Below are positions 49,942 to 61,600 of a stretch of 64,000 nt of DNA, piece after piece. The notes under the pieces are model-generated. The model did not search any database, was not told where the DNA came from, and saw nothing but the letters and a program-made list of their open reading frames with translations. Origin of the DNA: Sthenelais limicola (Eukaryota > Annelida > Polychaeta > Phyllodocida > Sigalionidae). Position 1 is the first letter of the stretch. The number at the start of each line of letters is the position of its first letter. The DNA lies in NCBI GenBank assembly GCA_942159475.1, contig OW804096.1:130066941-130130940 (forward strand), in the 5' to 3' direction. A program made the position numbers and the translations under genes.

Positions 49942-52900
49942 TTTATAGCCTGAAATATACACGAGATTCCTTTGTTATTTTGTTAGTGGCGGAGCCCTAA
50001 AATTGAAAATTGAATATGTAGGCCCTTATTGTTGATAAAATTAATTACATATTACATGATATAATAACATGTTATTTGATATGATATGAAATAATTGGCG
50101 TGTGTGTGGGCGGGGGGGGGGGGTACTGTGCTCAAATAATAGGTTTTTCAATACAAGTAAATTCCAATTACCTTATTGATAACACCTGATTTTCTTCATA
50201 AACTATAGAATAGAATATTACTGCAGACGAATTTGGCTAAATGTGAGGACTGGTTCTGTAGACTAGCCCTCGACCCTAAGAGTAAGACTATATGCAGTCT
50301 ATACTGCTTCTCATTCACTGATAGTCTTAGCTCTACCAACTATTCAACTCTTTGATTCCTCAGTCGAGGCAGTAGTGACTCTAATATGATAGAATTTAAA
50401 AACAAATAAATCAAAGACGTGCAAGTCTATATTTCGGTAGGAGCAGACGAGTAAACATGAATAAGATACCGATCAGGTTCGACCAGGGTGCGGGCGAACG
50501 GACACCTACTGAACCAGATTCAGTTACATTTTCTATAAATAGGGGTGATTTATGTTAAACCTGCCAGGAATAAACTCTACATAACTCCACCTGCATTCAG
50601 TCTTTATTAGAACGTCTAGATCGAGTGGATACGGGGGATAATCTTCACCCGAGTCCAAGAGTAGTATATCAAAAGATTAATCTAACGATGGCAACGTCAC
50701 CCCTTCCCAATTATTGGTCCCTTCTTATCAGAAACGAACACGCTAATGTTCAATGTTAATTGATTAACATCTTAATGGATTGATAAGTATATATTTTTCA
50801 GAGCGCTAAATACATATAGGGTAACGTTGATTATATATACGGATATGCACATAAAAGGCGGATTAAGATAAGTCTATGTTTACACACGCCTAGCTAGTTC
50901 TAGTGTTTGCTCTATCTGGACAAAGTCGAATATCTAGACAAGGAACATAATTCATAGGAGCATCTGATGGTGGTATCGAAAATAGCAAGAAGTAGCTTAT
51001 AGCAGCGATTCATTTTCATTTAAACTCTCGTTTATTCAATATATGGAAATAAATTAGTGTTACCGTATTATATTAAGATGTTCAAAGAGTAACTTAGCCT
51101 ATGCCCCCAAATTAGTAATTCTAACGAATCCCTGTCATTCTAAGGAGAATCTAGGGAGATATTTCCCTTCAAAGTAACTGTGCCGCTGTATTTATAGAAC
51201 GTGCCAATTACAGGCACAGTGTATCTGGCACCATCCACTGGCACTTATTCCAAGAGGGAATTGCATACACAAGGACAGATTGCATACAAAAGGACCGATT
51301 CTCTATCGTCAACGCCAAATGGCTTATAACAGTAATTATTTCCCACATGTGTAAACGGCTTTGTCAAATGATTTCAGGTATACTTTTACCACCATACATG
51401 GATGTAATAATTTAATTGTTGTCAAGTATAATAATCGCCCAGTTTTCCTTGAATTTAATCAATATCCCATCGCTATAACGTAATTATCGTTATGGTATAG
51501 GCGTATCAGTTGACTTTAACCGAGTAATATCTTACACGAAATATAGACAGGTCTTCTTCTTATTTTAAACCATAGGACTGCAGGTCTCGTGTCAGATATT
51601 AAACAGAGACACATATGGTGTGGAACCAGGATACCGATGGTGTACACCACGGGATGGAACCCTGTGATGGCAATACCTGCCAATGTTTGTAGCAGAGAAG
51701 AGTGGGGTGTAAAGCCGGATGTAGCTCGGTATAATTATTATTGCTACAAACTTACATACCTTGAGATATTTCAATGTTTATCACAGTAAGACTTCCAGTC
51801 AGTAGATTCTGCTTCCAAAATCAGGCAACATCCAGAGAACAGATCCAAAGGTAGTCACAGGTAACAGAATTATAGTGGATAGGCAACACTCTTAATGTAC
51901 ACACGTCACACCGTTCTTTCCTATCTTCGAAAGTCTCTCTCCACAAAGCAATCTAAGATATAAGCTAGATTATATCATTAGTTGTTGCACATATAGATAT
52001 GTGACATGGTTGCTTGAGATAGGAGAGATTGTGTGTGACAGGATGAACATGGCCCGGTCAGTTGTGTGCGTGTTGATAACTCCAAGTCCAGGAACACAAT
52101 GCACACGTGATGGTATGACGATAAGGGTGGGTGAATAGGGGGAGAGAGGGAACGTCTGAGCACTTCACACCGAGGCAATAATATATATTTAGATATTTGT
52201 CACTGTTGGTTAAATTGGTACTGTGTTGTTTCTATGTTTACAAACACCTGTCGTAGAAATTGACATAAGCCTCTATAGTCTATAGTTAGGCTATTGATCC
52301 AGGGTTCTCTTATATCATTTTGTTTTAATTCCGTCCTAGTCCATAACACGGCTCCAATATCCAAGGTGGATAATGGATCTTTGGAGAGACTAGCGACACC
52401 CCTGTTTAGGAAACATCGTACTAGGCTACGTGTTCGCTCAAGGAATTTACGGATAACGAATGATATAGGGCTTTGGTCAGAGATCAGAGGACGGAGAAGT
52501 GACCTTTTAAGTTTTATTTGGGGCACAGTCCTCATGTACCGACCCATATTCCAGGAAGAAATCATCAATATACTTACCATGTATATTTAAGAATTTTGAG
52601 AGACTTATACCCGTTAGGTAGTAAGTTGAATTAAAATTATGATATCTTCGAGGCAACTCGAGGGGTTGCAGGGAATACAATACGTGTACTGGAGATGAGC
52701 TGAGATGGGAAAAAGCAATGGCGTGGGATTAATCAATGGAATTCGCCAAGTACCAAAGATAGGGAAAGGAAAGAAACAATTACAAAAGTAATTCCTATGT
52801 AAAAACAGATAGATCTTATCTACAGCACTTGTAAGAATGCTGCTTGTGTAAGGCGTGTGGTGTTACCACGCAGCCACGCCCAGTCTAGGAGGCAGAGTGA

Positions 52901-55900
52901 CGGATCGATAAGGTGACATAGTACATAGGTTGCTCATAATCCCTAGCCCCATCTGGATGCATCCCCACTTGACGCTTCCCGGAAAGCAAACGAGCCATGC
53001 ATACACACATATTATATTATATTCTTGATTACATTATAATATAGAATGATAGGGTTGTCGTTGATGGCTAATACACACATCTACTTATATGCACATATAC
53101 ATTACTTACATATCCATTATTATGCCTACATGTTCACATTTATGTGCTGGATATACATGCACGCATACAGATATTTATGACATGATACTCACATCAAATC
53201 TTTTTTTTTTTTTTAAATTTTATTGTACGAATTCTCACATTTTTATTTTGTGATATGTCTCATTCGACAAGTTCAAATATATTGCATACTCAGTACATAA
53301 CAAGTGTTTAACTGTTTATAATAGCACAATCTTTTTAACATAATATGGTGTTATACTACAACTCGATACATACATTTACTTATGTATAAGTTTACCAGTG
53401 TATTGATGTAAATAGCAGGCGATTTGCGTTGACGTTCTTTCTTGAATCCAGATTCACAATAATTTAGAACATGTAGATTTAGTTATAAATATCAGAAAAC
53501 TTACATATTTCCTGTCGCCATTCTGGAATGGTTTAATGGGGAACAATGCTATTCCTCTTTAGACCACACATCATGATTTGAATTGACGTATATCCCAGTC
53601 AGTATCTAAGAAAAGATTTATAACTTGGTCGATGCATGTGATAATTATACACTCCAATCAATGCCCATAATCCATTAAAATACATATGGACGATGGCAAA
53701 ACCAGCTGGTAATGTACTTGATCTCCCTTTCTTCTATTTCTCACCGATGATGTAGTTCAGCTTCTTCCCTTCGCTCATAATCTATGTTGTCCGATGCCTC
53801 AGCGGTTAACTAGAATTCCATTAGGGTATTTCTTTAAAACATAACGCAGAATAAGTTTGTATTCTTTATTTTCGAAAGAAAGTAACAAATCCGATACATA
53901 TATATATAAAGGGAAACGAAAAACAAAGTAAACAAGCATCTCACATTTAGAAAAAATCTGTCGTTCCTTACGAAAGGATTGAGCCGCATGTATGACGAGT
54001 ATATGTTGAACGAAATATCAGAACTCATAATCATTAACACCTGTTTGACGAGCCATAAGACGGCATCATTTGACGTGAAACACAAACTCAGTAAAATTCA
54101 AGTTATATCAAATCACAACAGTCCACATCAATATAACTATATCTTCTGTTCCATAAAAATATTTTTTCTGACACAACCTTTTCACCAGAACAGTCAAAAT
54201 GTAAATAAGATATGGTCTTGTACATTAATAGAATATTGTAAAACATCATCAAAATATCTCTAGATTATATCAAATTATGATGCAATCCTGTTTTTTAATA
54301 TCCGATATTGCAGGGAAAGCATCTAGTTATTAATAATATCCAGGCAGTTTTACAATAGGAATCACTACTAAAATAGGATTTTCTACGATTGTGTATATTG
54401 CACTGAAAAATAATACAATTCTGAACGCCTATTAAAGCAGTAACAACGGTTTATATCGGTGGAAACATGCTTGAAGCACCTTACTCTATTCGTATAACAA
54501 AAATACTCAAGGTTCTTCAGTGATTCCCTTGATGGAAATCAGATTCCAATACTTCTATAGTAATATAGAAGGGGGTCCTCCTAATACATACCCCATAATT
54601 GGAATACACCAGAAGCAGCTATAAACGGACATGGGGGTGATTGAGTAAACATACATCCACTTCATTTCCGTCATTAGCCCAGCCTCTATAATAGACGGTG
54701 GTGACTTTTATACTTCAAGACATGTGTACTTAATATATCTAGCAACCCAAAGTGATAACAAAAGCTGAGCGTCTATATCAAAATCCTTTCAGACTAATTC
54801 AATTGACCTCATTGTGGGCCTATAGGTCAAGTTTCCATTTGAGATTTCATTCCGAAGTCTGAACATTGGGAAACTTCTTTTTAACATAAGGCTAACTCAA
54901 CAATGTCACGATGATTCAAGTACTAAAGTAACTCACAACAATGCATCACGGTAAATAGTAAAGGTAAACTGGAATATTATGGGTTTCTAGGCACCTGGAA
55001 ATATACCTGCAAGCCTTTCTGGGTTCTCCCTACGCATTTCAATATGTTTAAACATGTGGGAATATTACGAAAGAAATAATAAGAGATAAAACTCTGGTAG
55101 ATATGTGGGATAGATCACTACACTGTATTTTAATTCCAGAGCTATCTGTGAAATATGACAAACATGGATCATGATATCATAAGTACACCTGAGAAACTCC
55201 CAGAACGGAACAGTACCTAAGAGATTGACTACCGTAATGACTGGTGGAAAAGATATAACAATAAGATGTTCAATGTGCAAGGCTATGAAGAATAGGTTAT
55301 CGTTATATGCATAATGATCTGCAAGATTTCTCTTAAATATATATATAAGTGTATGTATACTTTGGATGGTAATAAAGTATAAAGTAATCAAGTGATAACA
55401 ACTCCAGAGTTTAGCACATCAGGCTGTAATATCGCACAAGTAGACAACTACTACGCACGGGAGTCTTAAAAATCTATACAACATATATATATTAAATTTC
55501 TACTCTTCGAAATTGAAATACTAACTTTCATGGATGTGTACTGGCCTGGCCTTTTGTACATATAGCAATCTGGTATGAATATCGATCGAGGAAGTTTTAA
55601 GGCAGTCATTTGAATAATGTTTGTCTTTTTCAATCACAACAAATCGGAAGACTACAGGGACATACATCGAAGAGCATACGTCAGGGACATTGAGGAATAC
55701 CTTCGTTTAGCAGCACTAAACATCTAATACTAGAATAAACGAGAAAAGCTCGTGAAAGGACCGGGTTAACATGCAGTGAACAGATATAAATGAGGGTATT
55801 TGCCAGCTTTATCTACAACTAACAAGATATATATTCCACACGTTAGGTATCACTTCGTTGATAACGGGAGGAATAAAACCACGCCGGTTTCTTCCTACAT

Positions 55901-57013
55901 GTAAAAAAGATATCGCAGTGAAGCCATTTTATAATTAATAAACGCGTCTCAATATATATGTAATAAGCAGTACTGTGAGCGAGGAATTGTCATTTCACAT
56001 CCTAACTCCATCCAAAAAATGATTAAACTCAGTTGTGCACGGGTACGGAGACAAAGGATATCGAGCCTACCACATGAACTGTATAGGACAAGGAATTGCC
56101 TTTTTCGCGATACTTCATGGCAAACACAGATTCAAGAGACAACAAAAAGGCTCTAAGAACGGAGTAACTCTAAAAACGATTTTCCTCCGAACTTGTCAAG
56201 TACATCATTTCTATGAACAACTACCTCTATAAATTAAGATTATAACCACAAGTAACCCATTCTCGGTGCACATAGGTGTGTGTTGGAAGGACTCTTTATA
56301 TGCCCATAAACACATAGATCTCCCTTTTGTCGTGATTTTAGACAAATCAAATTTACCATTATTATAATCATTGATTTAAAATTGTGACCTAAGGCTTTTC
56401 AAGTACGATCAGAAGATGGGACGAGTGGTTACAGATGGTATAATACACCACTGTAATTAGAATGGCAAGAATTGGAAAACAGTGTGAAAAAAATCAATCA
56501 CACAGTACAGAGAATATCCACAAATCTTAGGGTTATGGCTAATACGTTCGCTGACTAGAAGGTATAGTCACAGATAAAAGGAGTTCTAACTATTTGGCAT
56601 ATTGCCTACCAATGATGAAATAGGATGGAATAGGATAAAGCCAAATCAGTACATCGGCCCAAAATGTTTACGCTAGAACCATATGCAGCACACGACCATT
56701 TTCTAGTTCAATACATAGAAATTTGATTCATTTTTAGTGATCATGGGACTTTGACGAAACAGATGGGAGATAACTACAGCAATATAATAAATTCTGATGA
56801 ATTACCAGTACAATTTTGACGAAGTTTGACGCAGGCATTCTCATCCATTCATATCGAGCAGACACACAGCAGAGTATTCCACAATTCTCCAAAGAACAAC
56901 ATCCCTCAATTTCTTTTCACAACCGAACCAATCTATATATGGTATATGTTCTATTCTCTAAAACAACTAAGTACTTATGAAATGTTCATAAATGAGTTGA
57001 CGGGTGGCTCAGT
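49942..57013. other. 7-kb AT-rich spacer between two - strand genes
   Basis: Should hold the promoter and 5' UTR of the coiled-coil gene (left) and the 3' UTR of the BTB gene (right). I see a poly-G run (50110-50121), an A-tailed end on the - strand (AATAAA complement at 53218-53223 next to about 15 T on the + strand, 53202-53216), and another AATAAA complement at 53865-53870. Short frames at 52200-52590 and 55065-55391 lack supporting signals. Confidence 0.5.
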
Positions 57014-58618
57014 TTAGCGCTCTTTTTGAGCAGCATTGGCTGGACATCCCATGGATGGCTCCAGAATAGGTATAATGACGTCGGTGAAAGTCTTAGGTGG
57101 AGCGAAGTTCACCTCAACACGAACTTGCTGTCGGTTGTTTAGTCCATCCATAATATCACTCAGATCATCTGCCCACAAGTCAATGTCTACAATGGAGGGT
57201 GTTCTTGAACCCTTGACAGCCATGTGGCTCATCATTGAAACAACTGACTCTGTGTCTATGTCGTAATCGGAATCTACACGCTTTATTTTAGTCATGGCCG
57301 CTATTCTCATCGAGGTGCATTTAGCATACACCGCGTCATTGTTTTTGTTTATCTGAGAGCGAGAGGCAACACGTTGCTCTCGGTCTGGAACTTGGTGTGT
57401 GGTGGCAGAGCGCTCAACCACAGGTAACTTAGACCCGCTTACAGATGAACGCGGGGACGACACTTGGGAAGATGAGGAACTTCCCCCCGCAGATCTTGGG
57501 CTCTTTGTCTTGCGGAGTTTCGTGGAAGCTGTAGACCGTGGAGACGAAGATGCTGGAGAAGCGACTGACTTTGCCTTTGGTAAGACTGAGCTGGTGCTTT
57601 TACCGGTGCGAGCATGTGTAGAAGACTGACTAGCAGGCTTTAATTCTGTAGGTATCTTTGGTTTGGGATCAGTTTTGGCCAAACTTCTTTGAGATTTACT
57701 TGAACCCGCTGAGGGAGTTTTAGTTGGAATACTTTGCTTCAGTTTTTTGGAGGAGGCTTCAGATTTAGACTTCGGAACGCCGGAGGACGGTCTAGCCCTT
57801 GGCTTTTCTTTGGTGGTGCCTGCTTTTCCAGTGTTACCTTTGGCAGAAGCACTTTCTCTCTTCTCTTTTCCAATAGGTAATTTAGAAGTAGAAGCAGCCT
57901 GGCTGTGTTTTCCATTCGATAAGCTGATGTCTTGTTTTGGAACGTCCGCGGGTGTTTGACTAGTAGTAGCGGCGGGGTTTGGGGGACCTTCACAAGCCTG
58001 ATGTTTATCAGGATTTTCCTGTTCGGTGGAACCATTTTCCACCAGTGTATTGGCTGTTTCAGCATTCGAAGCTGCAGCAGAAACGCCATTTGTGGTCGAC
58101 CCAGGCTTCGTTTCAAGAGTCTCATCAACCTTCCCAGCAGTTTTTACCTGGTCCTCATTAGAAATTGCTATTGACGTTTTTGACCGAGGTGATGTACCTC
58201 CACTGCCAGGTAGTTTACCTGATGATTTCACATTTTGAGGTGGGCCCTGTCCAGGGGATTTCTTCTTTGGATTTCCTTTTTCTCGGGGAGGAATAGTTGC
58301 TGCCGTCCCCTCCGACGTGGATGGACTGGGTGTTTTCCCCGTTCGTGACGCTGAAGTTTCGGTCGGCTTACCAGAGCTAGATGGACCTCTCAAAGTGCCC
58401 GGAGATTTAGGCTTGGCAGCTTTAGGGTCAGGTGTGCGAGGTGTCGTCGGCGTTCTTTTTGCTCCCGGGGTTCGAGGCGTTCGACTTCCCCTGCTACTAC
58501 TGGCTGAGCCTGGAGTTCCGGGTGTGGGAGTTTTGCTTTTAGAAGATGATGTAGTGGATTTTGAAGCGGGTCGTTTCTTCGTTGGTAACTTGTTTGGACG
58601 TACAGCGCCAGCGCTGCC
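57014..58618 (-). CDS. BTBD8: BTB gene last exon, disordered tail (534 codons and stop)
   Basis: Starts GSAGAVRPNKLPTKKRPASK after cacttccag. Low complexity in Ser, Pro, Thr, Lys, with repeated TPRTP-type proline-directed sites (TPGTPGS, RTPRTPG). Ends with an acidic segment WADDLSDIMDG and PILEPSM. Likely disordered, phosphorylated and protein-binding. Confidence 0.85.
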   Translation of the reverse strand, partial: GSAGAVRPNKLPTKKRPASKSTTSSSKSKTPTPGTPGSASSSRGSRTPRTPGAKRTPTTPRTPDPKAAKPKSPGTLRGPSSSGKPTETSASRTGKTPSPSTSEGTAATIPPREKGNPKKKSPGQGPPQNVKSSGKLPGSGGTSPRSKTSIAISNEDQVKTAGKVDETLETKPGSTTNGVSAAASNAETANTLVENGSTEQENPDKHQACEGPPNPAATTSQTPADVPKQDISLSNGKHSQAASTSKLPIGKEKRESASAKGNTGKAGTTKEKPRARPSSGVPKSKSEASSKKLKQSIPTKTPSAGSSKSQRSLAKTDPKPKIPTELKPASQSSTHARTGKSTSSVLPKAKSVASPASSSPRSTASTKLRKTKSPRSAGGSSSSSQVSSPRSSVSGSKLPVVERSATTHQVPDREQRVASRSQINKNNDAVYAKCTSMRIAAMTKIKRVDSDYDIDTESVVSMMSHMAVKGSRTPSIVDIDLWADDLSDIMDGLNNRQQVRVEVNFAPPKTFTDVIIPILEPSMGCPANAAQKER

Positions 58619-61600
58619 CTGGAAGTGAAAATATAAATAAAATAGGGAATTCGAATAGAAAAGATGCTTATTTAGGAACTGTCATTCTGGTAGGGATTCT
58701 TATAATTTAAAATTTACATGCAAATGAGAGCGCACGGAGGTATTTGGATATTATAAACTATAGTGCAGGCAACACGACAGCCAATTCTAACAAAATATTA
58801 AAATTCGAATACAAGAAATAACATCTTTGACTTGATGCACAGCCACAATAAGTAAATACTTACTTTAGGTCCAGCCTTGGGGTCACTACCATCGTTTGTA
58901 GGTACGTACCAGCCTCCTACAAAAATAGTCAACGATGAAGATAAAAAAAACAGAACGTCGCTTTGAATATAATTGCGGCAATATTTTCAGGATAAAGGCA
59001 ACTAATTTAAATTGATGGGTTAAAAGAATGATTAACGATATTTTAATCGGAAAAGAATAAAAGAAAATCGGGAGCTCAACTTACCTTCTTTGATTTGGGT
59101 TTGTAATTCATTCGACAACAAATTCCAGTCGGGCGAGGCTACCAATAAGTGGACATGCTGGTGCATGTAGTGGTCGCACGTTTGATACATCTTTTGTATG
59201 AGACTCTTGAAACCCTGGAATATTTATAGTAACTATCTAATTTCTGCATTGAATGATCGTAGTTCTATACATGTATCAGAGGGTGAGAAAACGAATCATA
59301 GCTGACTGATTTGAGATATTGTTCTAACGAAACGAAAACAACCACTTTCCCCCTTGAAAGCTACCATGCAACTGAAGAACGTCACATTCTTCAGACGTGG
59401 GTAAAAAAAACTGATTTGAGATATTGCATGGTGATAACGACAGAAAGGTCTTACCACCCATAGTTCTGAATTAAATAACCTTAAAATCTTTAGATACCTT
59501 ATAATATCACTATCTAAGCCATATGATATTGAAGAGTCTATAGATTTCTTAAGCCGGAACATCCAAACAAAGTAAATACTTACATAATCATCGATTAATT
59601 GAATACTTACTTCTGTCCAGTCACAATTTTCGCTCTCTGTTCTTTCCTTCAGACCTTTACATTCAATGTATGTCTTACATGCGCATTCGACGGGCATAGA
59701 GTTGATGGACTGCACAAAAACACCTTCCAAGAACTCCAGTACAAAAGCCATTGTCTGCAATGATACATAAATAGGTATTTGATTAATTGAAAGTGTAGGA
59801 ACTCGCTGGGAATGAGCAACGTTTATATAGAGGAATACAGGATTAGGATACTATGAGGCGTTATCGATACGAATAGTGAGTGAGTGAGTGAGATTGGTTG
59901 CTTTATGCCCTAATCAACACATTGAAGGTTATATCAAGGGCGGGAGAGCTGAGGTGGGAGGCAGTTTATGATCTTACCCAGGAAATAGAGGTAAAGAAGG
60001 GAGAGAGAGACAGAAGAAACAGAAAGGCAGTTTAAAGTCTTACCCAGGACCATCGATACGAAGAGGAACAGTTAGATCTGGTAATGTAAAACCATCTTTC
60101 GCCTTAAAGGTAAGTTACATGATGTAAAAAATAAAATTGTTAAACGGAATTTTTCAAGAATCTTACCGAACCCAGCGCAAGGAACTGGTCTCGTCTGAAG
60201 GTCTGAACGTGATGAGAGCTAAGGTAGGTGACACACGCATCCATGACTTTATCAGTGGCTTCGACAACTGGATCTGCCCAACGGACCTGAGGCATGGCTC
60301 CTCGCAGTTTGTCAGTATCCATGATAATATCCAAAACGGTCATAGAACTCTGAAGAAAAAAGATGGCAATATTTCAAATTATTTTCAAATAAATTAGCTC
60401 CTGTAGAAGTCTACTTCTGGGATAACTACCGGTACTTGAACAAGTATATTACTTGAGTTATTTTTGCAGTGCATTGTAATTACACCTCACCAAATCTTTG
60501 ACCTCACTGTATTTATGATACTTATATTATATACTATCTCCTATACTGTATTTGGGTGCAACTGCTAGCATGCACATGGAAACTATACTGCTTAAGTTCT
60601 TAACTCATTAGAGTGACAAATCCTCGTCTAAACTCTTAGAACTATTGCCAAATGGATAATACGGACACCATTTAATTAAATCGATAAAGGTTATACTCAC
60701 AATATCCGAAATGAGATGTACGGTGCATTTATCCAATACTTCCTTTGGGAGAAGCGCAAACGGTTTGGTTGGCCAAAGGCGCACAAAATTCTTGTTGGAC
60801 CATCGCAGACAACGTTCTTGAATGTCATTTAGGTTAAATGTGAGGGTAAGGGGCAGCGTTTCACATATTCCTGAGATACATCCACTGCAAGGCTGCAAGA
60901 ATGAAACGAGAAAAATGCGTTTACCTCCATCTACCTATACTCAATGTCACAGATACCCTAAGTGGTCAAGACAACCTTCCAAATTACTGGGCTTTTTATC
61001 AGCTGTGTCTGACTGAGAAAACCACATGTAAATGGCATAACTGAATCAAACACACAATTAAAAAAACACAAAACGTTCACGAACTCACACAAACACACCT
61101 CTATCGAACTATTAATAAAAGACATCATCGACGTGTCCTGTTTTTACAAGGGGCATCTCACCCAATATCTTGTCATTATAACAAAAATAAAGGCCTAGGA
61201 CAAGACTTCTCTTTTGCAAAACTAATATTAAGGAAGTATATCACAAAGCTCATAAGCCCACCAAGTAGAAACAAGTGCAAACCTTGTGGAAGAAGTGGCA
61301 GTAATCGCGTTTGATAACGAATGTCGCAATTTCCTTGATGCCAACGATGCCATACATATCTGCCAGCATGACCAGCTCCCCCACATCGCATACACCAGAC
61401 AGTTCTGCCGCTCCTCCGTACATATACAATAAGGCTTGTTGCATAACTCCTGGACTTATTCTGGAGGAAAAACAACAATTAAGTGTTGAGCATATTAGTT
61501 CTATGAGTTTTATGACAATTTGTTACCAAGTATAATATCAATAGTATTATATAAATACTTTTGAGGAGAATCAATATACACATTTATATACGTACTGTAC

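Noticed and set aside
52200..52590. Overlapping ORFs of 126 and 98 codons on opposite strands
   Set aside because: No splice, poly(A) or motif support; open frames on both strands at once suggest chance or an old repeat.
57036..58238. Several + strand ORFs opposite the BTB gene tail
   Set aside because: Shadows of the low-complexity - strand coding exon.
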